Part shown: one piece after another, positions 18,601-26,881 of the stretch | Layout: each line of letters begins with the position of its first letter | How positions within the stretch are numbered: position 1 is the stretch's first letter | DNA from: Prevotella sp. oral taxon 376 | Lineage (GTDB): Bacteria; Bacteroidota; Bacteroidia; Bacteroidales; Bacteroidaceae | DNA length: 64,000 nucleotides | Assembly: GCF_003043945.1 (NCBI RefSeq) | Contig: NZ_PYXG01000001.1 | Coordinates: 930,001 to 994,000 of the forward strand | Direction of reading: 5' to 3' | The notes under the pieces: model-generated | The model's input: the letters and a program-made list of their open reading frames with translations, nothing else | Told to the model about the DNA's origin: nothing | The model's database searches: none | Translations under genes and position numbers: made by a program

Positions 18601-18909
18601 GTAGATCGCCGGGTCTATGAAGAACGCTGGAGAAAGCCGGGAGACCATACCTTTTTTAAGAATATCCTTGATCGGAGGCAAACCCAGATGTCGTCCCGTT
18701 TCGTGCAACGAGAGTACACCCTTGAATGCCAAAGCCTTATGCTGAAGTATGATCTGCCCAAGCAATGGATTGCGCATCTGCATGCACAGTATGTATCTTT
18801 GGCTTTTAGCACGGATAATCTGTTCCGCTTGTCTTCGATTAAGCAGGAGCGGGGAACATCCTATCCATTCTCTCACAGATATTCTTTTTCTTTGTCCGTA
18901 ATCTTCTAA
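15616..18909 (+). CDS. SusC/RagA-type TonB-dependent outer-membrane transporter with STN signalling domain
   Basis: A 1097-residue protein. A signal peptide (1-27, ending VSAQ) is followed by an STN domain (about 35-110; FKKIEKLSRYKFIFDYEE), a carboxypeptidase-D-like regulatory domain (about 120-190), a TonB-box region (NVVVTGIFRKN), the plug with the SusC signature (IESITILKDGSATAIYG, SRGANGVIVI) and a 22-strand barrel to the C-terminal phenylalanine. The STN domain marks it as a signal transducer to the FecR protein upstream. It imports a SusD-captured ligand with TonB energy. Nothing in the locus is a glycosidase, so the ligand is uncertain; peptide or glycoprotein-derived material is possible. 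A second ATG follows immediately at 15619. Confidence 0.95.
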   Translation: MMPNKRVWFLGLFLYFLAGVSGMVSAQENRDRITLEAKNEQLPSVFKKIEKLSRYKFIFDYEEVSKFRTTVKLSNASIGEALRKIIGQHPLRYTINDYFINIVVGKSEGLLAEVKGKVLFQDDGTPVLGASVKLDGRLVATTDAGGCFTLRNVSSGSYLDISYIGMQDEHLKVSPLVNAYLKTAVEALDNVVVTGIFRKNKESFTGAVSTIDSKQLKSFKGRSLISTLKNIDPTFNVLENNQFGGDPNHLASVQIRGTSSLPTVEDLKNETRVDINTPLIILDGFEISLSRMQDMNDEDIESITILKDGSATAIYGSRGANGVIVIQSKRPEIGKLRVSYRGALQLEVPDLTGYDVLNAREKLQLELDGGLYKSNFANMEMRLRERYNSMLENVERGVDTYWLSKPLRTGVGHRHNLRLEGGGSEGFRYAAAMQYNDVKGVMKGSGRNTFSANIDLMYEQNKLLFSNNLEILHSSADESPYGSFSQYVQLNPYWTERDANGNILKEFENRNDTFFNPAPENPLYNATLDVVNKQRSTAISNNFNVEWRPFEDFTLRSRFSLAKRFNSRDLFKPAAHTDFKDYSEDQIFRKGKYQYSTGNGMNYDLSITANYAHTFNQKHSLYAGLNFNVAESSSELYTFVMEGFPQSNYKQLSMALQYEDKGKPTGNEALDRRVGITGNVNYIYDNRYFADFAYRVDGASQFGKNRRFAPFYSAGLGWNIHKEKIMQGVKWINRLKLRGSYAVTGAVNFSPYQALGTYEFYTADRYRYWFGTRLMGLANEDLEWQRTDKFDVGIEMDVLDSRLRMVVDLYRNTTDNLLSEMNLPLANGFPSYTANIGKVRNQGMELSLTANIFRRNDLNWSLSASMIHETNKILKISEALKQANRELEKRGGSNPNFLYREGGSLRTIYVVPSYGIDPSNGMELYRDKDGNATYIWNASDRVACGVEDPKFRGNINSMLSYKNWSMNVSFSYRLGGDIYNSTLVNRVENADLHYNVDRRVYEERWRKPGDHTFFKNILDRRQTQMSSRFVQREYTLECQSLMLKYDLPKQWIAHLHAQYVSLAFSTDNLFRLSSIKQERGTSYPFSHRYSFSLSVIF

Positions 18910-18920
18910 ATATATAAAAT

Positions 18921-20294
18921 ATGAAACATACCTTATATTATATATTGTTTTTGAGTATGATGCTCTGTTCTTCGTGTAGCGACTGGTTGGATGTAAGACC
19001 CGAAAAATATACCGAGGAAAATGAGATGTTCTCTACTATCACCGGATTCCAAAACTCGCTTACGGGTGTCTATATCCAGCTGAAAAGCAAGACCTTGTAT
19101 GGCCAGAACCTCTCTATGGGCATGATGGAATATCTGGCACAGCATTGGGTGACAAATTCTTCCGAGGCTGTGGGTAAGCTTTCTAACTTTGAATATGATG
19201 ATGCAGATGTAGAGACGATGATCAATGGCGTATACGCGGATCTCTATAACACCATCTTGAGTATCAACAACTTATTGAGGTTTGTGGATAATGGAGTGCT
19301 GAGAGGCAAGTCTTATAATATGATAAAAGGTGAGGCGTTGGCTTTGAGAGCTTTCTGTCATCTTGATCTTCTCCGCCTTTACGGGCCGGTGCCAGGCAGA
19401 CAGACAGACAAGAAAATGTTATCCTATGCTCAGGTTGTATCCAGGGAACCGATGAAAGTGAATACTTGGAAAGAGTATACGGAATTCTTGCTCAAAGATC
19501 TGAATGATGCCGAGACCTTATTAAAGGAAGTAGATTTAGGAGAGCCGATAATAGACGACTATGCTCTTTTCCGTCAGAACCGCATGAACTATTGGGCGGT
19601 AAAGGCCCTGAAAGCTCGTTTTTATCTTTGGATCTTGGATAAGGATCAGGCCAAGAAGTATGCTCTGGAGGTGATTAATGGCAACTGGAAATCGCTTTGC
19701 ACCCCAGAGGATATCAGCACAAATAAAGACTATGTGGCCAGTAAGGAGCACCTTTTCTCGCTGCATGAGTTCGACCTGGAGACTAATACCGAGCAATTCA
19801 TCTATCGTGCGGGGGGTGTCTACATGCCGGAGGAGTATATACGAAAGAGGCTTTTTGCGTCGGATATCACCGATGTACGTATCAATACCTTGTGGAAACA
19901 GTTTACTGAGGCGTCGAGCGTACGGTTTAAGTTGATGAAATACAAGCAGGGCTCAGAGGTCGCTAAAAACTCCGTTGAGCAAATTCCGCTACTTAGGCTC
20001 TACGAGATGTATCTCATAGCCATAGAATGTAGCGACAATGCTGCCGAGTATAAGCCATGGGTAAAGGAATTGACGAAAGCGAGGAATGTGTCCAACGAGC
20101 CTAATGTCGAATCTCCAGAAGCCAAGGATGCCTATGTCCTTTTGGAGTATAACAAGGAATTCTATGGTGAAGGACAGCTCTTTTTCCAATATAAGCGTCG
20201 TGGAGAAGAAACGATCTTGTGGGCTGATAAGGCGGGTACTAATAGCGTCTATATGCTTCCATTGCCGAAGAGTGAAATCAAGTATAATGAATAA
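18921..20294 (+). CDS. SusD/RagB-family nutrient-binding lipoprotein
   Basis: A 457-residue lipoprotein with lipobox CSSC at about 17-20. The start of the mature protein, DWLDVRPEKYTEENEMFST, is typical of the SusD-like N-terminus; TPR-like helices follow (YNMIKGEALALRAFCHLDLLRLYG, about 135-158), and the C-terminus has the RagB/SusD closing motif (ECSDNAAEYKPWVKELTKAR, and LLEYNKEFYGEGQLFFQYKR). It caps the SusC barrel on the cell surface. It starts 11 bp after susC and is smaller than many SusD proteins (500-600 residues). Confidence 0.93.
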   Translation: MKHTLYYILFLSMMLCSSCSDWLDVRPEKYTEENEMFSTITGFQNSLTGVYIQLKSKTLYGQNLSMGMMEYLAQHWVTNSSEAVGKLSNFEYDDADVETMINGVYADLYNTILSINNLLRFVDNGVLRGKSYNMIKGEALALRAFCHLDLLRLYGPVPGRQTDKKMLSYAQVVSREPMKVNTWKEYTEFLLKDLNDAETLLKEVDLGEPIIDDYALFRQNRMNYWAVKALKARFYLWILDKDQAKKYALEVINGNWKSLCTPEDISTNKDYVASKEHLFSLHEFDLETNTEQFIYRAGGVYMPEEYIRKRLFASDITDVRINTLWKQFTEASSVRFKLMKYKQGSEVAKNSVEQIPLLRLYEMYLIAIECSDNAAEYKPWVKELTKARNVSNEPNVESPEAKDAYVLLEYNKEFYGEGQLFFQYKRRGEETILWADKAGTNSVYMLPLPKSEIKYNE

Positions 20295-20308
20295 AGAGAG
20301 GATAATCT

Positions 20309-21109
20309 ATGAAAATAAGATTTTCATTTTGGGCGCTCGTGGCTTCCATAGCCCTTACGAGTTGTACTGCCGACCTGATGCATTATGAAGGATCCAACAT
20401 GGTGCGGTTCTCGGGTGATGCAGAAGTTGTGTATTCTTTTGCCTATTACTCGGAAAATAAGGTAGAGGATGTGATAGATATCAATGTGAGGACAGTGGGA
20501 GAAGTGGTAGATTATCCGCGTACTGTGAGATTCGAGCAGCTAAGGAAGGAGTGGAAGTATACCTACGACCCACAAGACGCTAACAAGGTGATAGACTCCA
20601 CCTATGTAGATATGGAATTCCCCGCCGAGGAAGGTGAGCATTTCCAGATTCAAAATGCCGAAAGAAACCAGTTCGTTATTCCTGCAGGTGCCAGTGGTTA
20701 TGTGCTCAAGATCTTGCTGAGGCGTTCAGATGAGGGATTAAAGAAGACTGCAAGGAAACTCCATCTAAAACTTGTGCCTAATGAAGACTTCGGCATCATG
20801 TCAGATGTGGCTTCCTTGAAGAAGATCACGATCTCGGATAAACTTGAAAAACCTCGCCGGTGGAGAGGCTATTATTGTAATTATTATTTGGGAAATTGGT
20901 CTGAGGTAAAACATCGTTTTATGATCAATGTAACAGGTCAGAAATGGGATGACGATTTTATTCTGCATTACATAAACAGCCGTGACGGGGCTGCCTTGCG
21001 CGATTTCTATCTCTCGAAGATCAAGAAAGCGTTGGAGGAATATAATGCAAATCCAAGCAATAATCCCCCGCTGAAAGATGAAAATGGTAAAGAAGTAGTG
21101 TTCCCTTGA
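20309..21109 (+). CDS. DUF4843 lipoprotein
   Basis: A 266-residue lipoprotein (lipobox LTSC, Cys about 19). Its content and position directly after susD match DUF4843 proteins, which accompany this class of SusC/SusD loci. The mature start MHYEGSNMVRFSG and the phrases VRFEQ and FVIPAGASGYVLKILLRRSD resemble a beta-sandwich (calx-beta-like) domain. The molecular function is unknown; it is probably a surface lipoprotein that helps bind the ligand. Confidence 0.75.
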   Translation: MKIRFSFWALVASIALTSCTADLMHYEGSNMVRFSGDAEVVYSFAYYSENKVEDVIDINVRTVGEVVDYPRTVRFEQLRKEWKYTYDPQDANKVIDSTYVDMEFPAEEGEHFQIQNAERNQFVIPAGASGYVLKILLRRSDEGLKKTARKLHLKLVPNEDFGIMSDVASLKKITISDKLEKPRRWRGYYCNYYLGNWSEVKHRFMINVTGQKWDDDFILHYINSRDGAALRDFYLSKIKKALEEYNANPSNNPPLKDENGKEVVFP

Positions 21110-21122
21110 AATATCAAGAGCT

Positions 21123-22682
21123 ATGAAAAGAAAGAATAAGATATTAATGATAGTTTCTTTGTTGGTTCCTTCGTTGGTTTTGGTCTCGTGCTATGAGGAT
21201 AAAGGAAACTATGACTATGTGGACTTACCACAGGCAGAGGTAAAAGGTATTGCGGAGACTTATGTGAGCAATCTGTTGGATGTGCTTGATATAGACCCGC
21301 AGATAACTGCTTTGGCCAACGGGCAGGAGTATGAGTACATGTGGATGTGCTATGACAAGCATGACTTCAAGAAAGAAATTGATACGCTTTCTACCGATCG
21401 GCACCTGTCTTATAAGATGAATCTGCCGCTGTCGACCTATCAGCTTATCTTTGCTTACAAGGATAAGAAAACCAATGTTACAAAGTATGTGAACTCCACC
21501 CTTACCGTTCAGTCGGCTTATTCTAGTGGTTGGTATGTGCTGAAGGAGAAAGGGGGGAATACGGATCTTGATCTTTTCGTCGATAACACGAAGAAAGAAG
21601 ACATCTTGTTCCAATCATTGGGAGCTGCTGTGCCTGGTGCTCCTCGCTACTTGGGATATACTCTTTATGCATATTTGGATAAGGAGACGGATTCTTTCAT
21701 AAAAGAAAACCAAGGCTTTGTCGTCATGTCAGACCAGGATATGCGTATCATTCGGGTTGCAGATATGAAAGAAATGGCTCGCTTTGGAGAGCTTTTCTTT
21801 GAAGATTCTCCCTCTTGTAAGCCTCAATTCTGGTATGTCGGATCCGAAGAGAATGGTTTTGTTAGTGATGGAAAACTTTATGCTTATACGGAGCGCAACG
21901 GGCAGTTGGGTATATCAAAGTTCTCGTATCCAAAGGGAGGTGATTACCAACTCAGTTCTGTCTTTACTAAAAATGCAACCATGTCGCCACTTTTGTTTGA
22001 TTTGAAGCATGGAAAGTTCTGTTCTTCGGATAAATCTATAGGTAATATCGTAGTGCTTGAGGACGACGCGGCATCTACCATTAAAAATGAATTTGACGGC
22101 TATGAGCCTTTATATTTTGGATTTTTGTTCGATGACATGTGGACTGGTGGGAAAATGTATGCTGTCATGGAGAAGGAATCAGATCAGTCTCGCTATATTG
22201 TATATATAGACTCGGAAAACCTAGTATACTTTGGAGAGTATTATCTTAAGAATCGGATTACAAAGATAAAGGCCCTAGATGCATCCTCAAAATTCTCCAA
22301 GGCAACTTGCTTTGCGCAGAATCGGAAGTTTGAAATGATGTATTTTTCCATAGGAGATAAACTCTATTCTTATGATTTGCAGAATCAAGTAGAGCGCGAA
22401 GTAGTCTGTGAAAATGGACAGAGAGCCATTCCTTCCGGTGAGAAAATTGTTATGATGCAGCATATAGTCTTCGATTGGTATGACTATATGGAACCCACTA
22501 TCAAGGAACAAGTGGAGAAGCTTGTTGTGGCTACGGAAGTAGGAGACGGCTATAAGCTTTACCTCTTTGAGCCGGAGGCTAATAATTTGAAAGGCTCTCC
22601 AATCATTTACGAGGGTAAGGGAAGGCCCGTTCAGGTGTTTTATATGAGTCCTCATATGAATAATACGAGTATATGTTATTGA
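21123..22682 (+). CDS. PKD-like family lipoprotein
   Basis: A 519-residue lipoprotein (lipobox LVSC, Cys about 23). The mature N-terminus YEDKGNYDYVDLPQ is characteristic of the PKD-like family lipoproteins found after DUF4843 genes. An immunoglobulin/PKD-like region (about 30-130) is followed by a part that reads as a repeated beta-propeller-like sensor (YVLKEKGGNTDLDLF, then LSSVFTKNATMSPLLFDLKHGK). It should sit on the cell surface beside SusD. Its stop codon overlaps the next start (TGATG), so translation is coupled. Confidence 0.72.
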   Translation: MKRKNKILMIVSLLVPSLVLVSCYEDKGNYDYVDLPQAEVKGIAETYVSNLLDVLDIDPQITALANGQEYEYMWMCYDKHDFKKEIDTLSTDRHLSYKMNLPLSTYQLIFAYKDKKTNVTKYVNSTLTVQSAYSSGWYVLKEKGGNTDLDLFVDNTKKEDILFQSLGAAVPGAPRYLGYTLYAYLDKETDSFIKENQGFVVMSDQDMRIIRVADMKEMARFGELFFEDSPSCKPQFWYVGSEENGFVSDGKLYAYTERNGQLGISKFSYPKGGDYQLSSVFTKNATMSPLLFDLKHGKFCSSDKSIGNIVVLEDDAASTIKNEFDGYEPLYFGFLFDDMWTGGKMYAVMEKESDQSRYIVYIDSENLVYFGEYYLKNRITKIKALDASSKFSKATCFAQNRKFEMMYFSIGDKLYSYDLQNQVEREVVCENGQRAIPSGEKIVMMQHIVFDWYDYMEPTIKEQVEKLVVATEVGDGYKLYLFEPEANNLKGSPIIYEGKGRPVQVFYMSPHMNNTSICY

Positions 22683-24016
22683 TGAAAAGAATATTTGTAT
22701 TCCTTTCGCTGGTACTCCTTGCAATGCTTGCAAATGCTCAGTCCGATGGCTTTTCCTGTATCCAGGGGAAGGTGGAAGGCGAGAATGCTCCCCGTGAAAT
22801 AAAACTTCTTCGAGCGGAACACGGGGCTCCGATAATCTGTGCGACGACTCAAGTGTCGGCAGCGGGGAGTTTTGGTTTTGCCATAGAGCCATCGGCAGAC
22901 TCGGCTTACTATTATTTATATGATGGAAAGAATTACTTCCGACTCTGTTTGCAACCATCAATAACCATTAAAGTAGTATGGTCTGGCGATGAATTCAATT
23001 TCATAGAGCCGGCTTGCAAGGAAAATCAGGTACTTTTGCGATGGTATTCGATGGAGCGTCCCCTGCGTTTTTTCCGTAAAAGTGATTCCTATGCGGCTTT
23101 CTTTCAACGGTTTGACTCAGTAGCGGCAGTCTCAAAAAGCTTCTTGGAAGATCTCAAACAGGCAGATTCCCCATACTTTATGCAGATGGAGGATATTGTG
23201 CGCCTGGATCTCTTAAACGATTTTGTCTCTTATATTTCGAAATACCAGCAATCGTATGAGTCCGAGGAAAGCGCCTCTGCCTATTACCGTAATCTCATGC
23301 AAAGATTTCCCGAGACTTCTGCATCCCTGCTCTGTCAGCCTTATGGATGCACCCTCATGAAAGAATACTTCAACTACAAGCAGACTTATATTTATCGACA
23401 ACGGGAGTTCTCGATGGATCAACAGCTCGCTGAGATTCAGAATACAGATTTGCGCATGGAGTATATTTTAGCGAATATACCTACAGACGATTTTGCCAGA
23501 TATTGTGAATATGAAGATCGCTATCTACCTTTGTTGCCTGATGAGAAAATCCGAAGTCGTATGCGTAACCATGAGCATCGCCCTCAGGGAGGGATGCGGC
23601 AAGGTGAGAAAGCGCCTAATCTGATTTTTCAGGACATTGAGGGGCGATTGCATAGCATGACCGAATTACTCGGGAAATGGGTTTATGTAGATATCTGGGC
23701 TACTTGGTGTGTGCCCTGTAAGGCCGAAATTCCGGATCTGAAAGCCCTCGAGGAGAAATATAAAAAGAGCAATGTCGTCTTTGTGAGCATATCCATCGAC
23801 AAAAATCATGCGACATGGAAAAGGTTCGTAAAGGATAAGCAGTTAGGTGGTTTGCAACTTTGGGCTGGAGACTGGTCAGAACTTCCTTCGGAAATGGAAC
23901 TCGGTTCCGTGCCTCGATTCTTACTCATTGATCCTCGGGGTAACTGGTTCGACAGCAATGCCCCTCGCCCGTCAAGTACTGAAATACAGCGATTCTTCCA
24001 CGAAAAGTTAGATTAA
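22682..24016 (+). CDS. TlpA/ResA-like thioredoxin-fold protein with DUF4369-like N-terminus
   Basis: A 444-residue exported protein (signal peptide ending ANAQ). An N-terminal beta domain of the DUF4369 kind (about 22-120) and a helical linker precede a thioredoxin domain (about 300-440) with the active-site sequence WATWCVPCKAEIP. It probably reduces or rearranges disulfides in the periplasm or at the surface. It is the last gene of the SusC/SusD operon. The start at 22682, sharing one base with the preceding stop, is preferred to the in-frame ATG nine bases earlier. Confidence 0.88.
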   Translation: MKRIFVFLSLVLLAMLANAQSDGFSCIQGKVEGENAPREIKLLRAEHGAPIICATTQVSAAGSFGFAIEPSADSAYYYLYDGKNYFRLCLQPSITIKVVWSGDEFNFIEPACKENQVLLRWYSMERPLRFFRKSDSYAAFFQRFDSVAAVSKSFLEDLKQADSPYFMQMEDIVRLDLLNDFVSYISKYQQSYESEESASAYYRNLMQRFPETSASLLCQPYGCTLMKEYFNYKQTYIYRQREFSMDQQLAEIQNTDLRMEYILANIPTDDFARYCEYEDRYLPLLPDEKIRSRMRNHEHRPQGGMRQGEKAPNLIFQDIEGRLHSMTELLGKWVYVDIWATWCVPCKAEIPDLKALEEKYKKSNVVFVSISIDKNHATWKRFVKDKQLGGLQLWAGDWSELPSEMELGSVPRFLLIDPRGNWFDSNAPRPSSTEIQRFFHEKLD

Positions 24017-24043
24017 GCCTTTGGGGAGGTTATATGTAGAGAC

Positions 24044-24075
24044 AAAGCGGATGGATTTTCAAATCTGTCCGCTTT
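24044..24075. terminator. Bidirectional hairpin between convergent genes
   Basis: AAAGCGGA and TCCGCTTT pair around a 16-base loop between the TlpA-like gene and the DUF4294 gene, reaching into the 3' end of the latter. It could end transcription from both sides, although the T-runs are short. Confidence 0.5.
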
Positions 24076-24709
24076 CTACTTGTCTTACCACTCTTTCTGT
24101 AAGACGGTCGATGCCGTTTGGTTCATATTGCTTCATCAGCGAGGCTCCGAAAAACCAGGCGACACCTTGATAGAGACCGGCACGGGCAGAGCCGAAGAAG
24201 GCCTGGATCAGATTATAGGATGAGGAGCCGCACTCACGGTAGACAAGTTTGATGAGCAGTTTGCCTTGCTGATAGGTGAGCTTTTTCATTCGTGGGGTAT
24301 ATTCCTTCATGATACTCTTCTCTACAAATTTCATGTGTTTCTTCCGGGCTTCTTCGTTGGGGAGTGTGTTGAGGTAGTCTCCGGTTTCGATGACGATGGT
24401 ACTTACCTCTTTAGCTATCGGGAGCACTTTCTTCACATTGTAGACCAGACGGTTATAGCGTGTTTCTTGTGCCTCGTTCTTGAAGAGAGGGGGAGGATAC
24501 ACATAGATATTGTTGAGTTCCACATACTGTATGGAGTCCCCGTTGTGGAGCACCTTGCCGACTTTCACCATCGGTTCGAAACTCGGAGATTCCGTTTTCA
24601 CAGACCGATCCTCCGGGTTTACATAACCCGGTTGCGTATTCTGTGCTCCTGTCTGTATTGTAAGGCAGAAGAGGAAAATGGTGGCCAAGATAGTTCTTAC
24701 CTGATGCAT
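24059..24709 (-). CDS. DUF4294 protein
   Basis: A 216-residue exported protein (signal peptide ending TGAQ). The core DSIQYVELNNIYVYPPPLF, NRLVYNVKKVLPIAKEVS and KLIYRECGSSSYNLIQAFFG-like region (here KLVYRECGSSSYNLIQ) identify the Bacteroidota family DUF4294, whose function is unknown. It is monocistronic and convergent with the SusC/D operon. The -7 element ends only five bases before the ATG, so its mRNA may be leaderless. Confidence 0.82.
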   Translation of the reverse strand: MHQVRTILATIFLFCLTIQTGAQNTQPGYVNPEDRSVKTESPSFEPMVKVGKVLHNGDSIQYVELNNIYVYPPPLFKNEAQETRYNRLVYNVKKVLPIAKEVSTIVIETGDYLNTLPNEEARKKHMKFVEKSIMKEYTPRMKKLTYQQGKLLIKLVYRECGSSSYNLIQAFFGSARAGLYQGVAWFFGASLMKQYEPNGIDRLTERVVRQVESGQI

Positions 24710-24714
24710 CGCCG

Positions 24715-24722
24715 CAAAAGTA
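24715..24722 (-). promoter_or_regulatory. -7 element of the DUF4294 gene
   Basis: TACTTTTG on the minus strand, with five bases between it and the ATG. At the -33 distance there is only a weak TTTCG. Confidence 0.55.
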
Positions 24723-24761
24723 CATATAAAATCCCGTTTCGAAAAATTTTTTAAATTTTTA

Positions 24762-24793
24762 TTTGCTAAATTAATCTATATGTACTATTTTTG
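24762..24793 (+). promoter_or_regulatory. Promoter of the helix-hairpin-helix protein gene
   Basis: TTTG (24762-24765) and TATTTTTG (24786-24793) with 20 bp between them; the leader is about 25 nt. Confidence 0.8.
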
Positions 24794-24821
24794 CAGTAAC
24801 GGAAAATTATAATCATATACT

Positions 24822-26816
24822 ATGAAGAAGGCCGTTTTATTCTTTATTGTCCTGGCCGTGAGCATGATGATTCATGCCCAGACTCAGAAATCATGGGAGC
24901 AGCTTTTAGGGGAACTTGGAAGTTTGGAGGATGTGGAGAGCGACGATGTGGAGTCGTCGTATGAACTGATGGCCGAGCTTGCGGCTCATCCCCTTAATAT
25001 AAATAAGGTAACGCGCGAAGACCTGGAACAGCTGCCTTTCCTTACAGCCCGGCAGGTAGAGGATATTTGCGAGTATATCTATAAGTATGCGCCCTTGCAG
25101 TCGGTTCACGAACTTGCTATGGTGGAGAGCCTCGATGCCCGCAGAAGAGCTTTGTTGGCATGCTTTGTAACCGTGGTTCCGGAGACGGAGGAGGTGAGGA
25201 TACCGAGCTTCAAGAAACTCCTGAAGTATGGACGACACGAGGCGGTAGGCTACATGAAGATTCCCTTCTACGACCGCAAAGGAGACAAGTCGGGCTATCT
25301 GGGATATAAATATAAGCATTGGCTGCGCTACACTTTTCAGTATGGTCAGAATGTGAAGCTCGGGCTCATAGGTTCTCAGGATGCGGGCGAACCTTTCTTC
25401 GCGAATAGGAATTCCTTAGGATACGACTATTATAGCTTCTATCTTCAGGTGAGGAATATCGGCCATCTTAAGGCCTTGGCATTAGGAAGATACCGCCTGC
25501 GGTTTGGGGCAGGACTTATCCTCAACAGCTCATACTCCTTTGGTAAATTAGCCACGCTGTCGTCTTTAGGCCGGAACTCGAATCAGATCTTTGGACATTC
25601 CTCCCGCTCCGAGGCGAACTATCTGCAAGGGGCAGCTGCTACGGTGAGTCTTGTGAAAGGCCTTGAGCTGACAGGATTTGTATCATATAGAAATATTGAC
25701 GCGACCTTGAACAAGGACTCTAACAGTGTTGCAACCCTTCTGAAGACGGGATACCATCGCACGCAGAGTGAAATAAATAGGAAGCATAATACCACAGAGT
25801 TTCTTGGAGGTGGCAATCTCTCGTTTAAAAGATTGCCCTTTACGGTGGGATTAACGGCTTTTTATTCGACTTTTAACCGACTCCTGCGCCCCAATATCTC
25901 GCAGCGTTATCGTCGCTATTATCCTCAGGGAAAGGATTTCTGGAACATGAGTGTGGACTATAGCTATGTGTCTTCCCGTTTCACTTTTTCCGGGGAGACC
26001 GCCACGGGTAACTGTAAGGCTGTCGCTACGCTCAACACCATGAGCTATAAGCTTACCCATGAGCTCACACTCATGGCCCTCCAGCGATTTTATAGCTACA
26101 AATATTATTCGCTTCATGCACGAAGTTTCGGTGAGAGCAGTATGGTAAATGACGAGAGCGGTGTCTTTGTGGGAATCGACTGGCAACCATCAAGGAAGTG
26201 GAAAATATTCTTCTATAGCGACTATGCCTATTTCACATGGCCTAAATATCAGGCTGCTGCGTCGAGTTCTGCATGGGATAACCTGCTTCAGGCTACCTAC
26301 AGTCATGGCAATTGGTCGTTCCTTGCCCGCTATCGTATCAAGGTTAGGGAGAAAGACAATGAAGAGAAGACCGGGCTGATGAATGAAACTACCCAGCGGG
26401 GCCGTTTGTCCGCCATGTATGGGAACGACAATTGGAGCACGAAGGCGCAGGTTGACATGGCCTGCAACCAGTATGAGAGAAGCAGTTTTGGATGGATGTT
26501 GAGTGAACATTTGTCCTTCAGACATCGTTGGTTGAGAGTCTTTGCCACCATGGGCTACTTCCATACGCAGGACTTCAGCTCACGCGTCTATATGTATGAG
26601 CATGCTCTTTTATACAATTATTCTTTTCCGGTTTTCTATGGGGAGGGAATCCGGTATATGTTTGATGCCGAGGCCCGTATTGGTAAGCATGTAGATTTGA
26701 TTGCAAAGGTGGGTACGACCGACTATTTCGACCGCGACCACATCTCGAGTGGATACCAGCAAATCGACGGCAGTGCGATGACCGATCTTGAAGTGCAACT
26801 GCGCTTCAGGTTCTGA
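24822..26816 (+). CDS. Exported helix-hairpin-helix protein with predicted outer-membrane barrel
   Basis: A 664-residue protein with signal peptide (ending IHAQ). Residues about 50-115 resemble ComEA-type helix-hairpin-helix units: HPLNINKVTREDLEQLPFLT and LQSVHELAMVESLDARRRALL. From about 135 to the C-terminus the sequence alternates aromatic and polar residues in amphipathic strands and ends in LEVQLRFRF, as outer-membrane barrels do. Such a pairing of a DNA-binding-type motif with an envelope protein is seen in Bacteroidota but its role is unknown; DNA uptake or helix-hairpin-helix use as a protein-binding module are both possible. It is monocistronic. Confidence 0.75.
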   Translation: MKKAVLFFIVLAVSMMIHAQTQKSWEQLLGELGSLEDVESDDVESSYELMAELAAHPLNINKVTREDLEQLPFLTARQVEDICEYIYKYAPLQSVHELAMVESLDARRRALLACFVTVVPETEEVRIPSFKKLLKYGRHEAVGYMKIPFYDRKGDKSGYLGYKYKHWLRYTFQYGQNVKLGLIGSQDAGEPFFANRNSLGYDYYSFYLQVRNIGHLKALALGRYRLRFGAGLILNSSYSFGKLATLSSLGRNSNQIFGHSSRSEANYLQGAAATVSLVKGLELTGFVSYRNIDATLNKDSNSVATLLKTGYHRTQSEINRKHNTTEFLGGGNLSFKRLPFTVGLTAFYSTFNRLLRPNISQRYRRYYPQGKDFWNMSVDYSYVSSRFTFSGETATGNCKAVATLNTMSYKLTHELTLMALQRFYSYKYYSLHARSFGESSMVNDESGVFVGIDWQPSRKWKIFFYSDYAYFTWPKYQAAASSSAWDNLLQATYSHGNWSFLARYRIKVREKDNEEKTGLMNETTQRGRLSAMYGNDNWSTKAQVDMACNQYERSSFGWMLSEHLSFRHRWLRVFATMGYFHTQDFSSRVYMYEHALLYNYSFPVFYGEGIRYMFDAEARIGKHVDLIAKVGTTDYFDRDHISSGYQQIDGSAMTDLEVQLRFRF

Positions 26817-26881
26817 AGGCGGGATGGAAACGAGAAACAGGGGGAATGGCCTTGATATATCGTGTGTATCGATCCTGCTCC

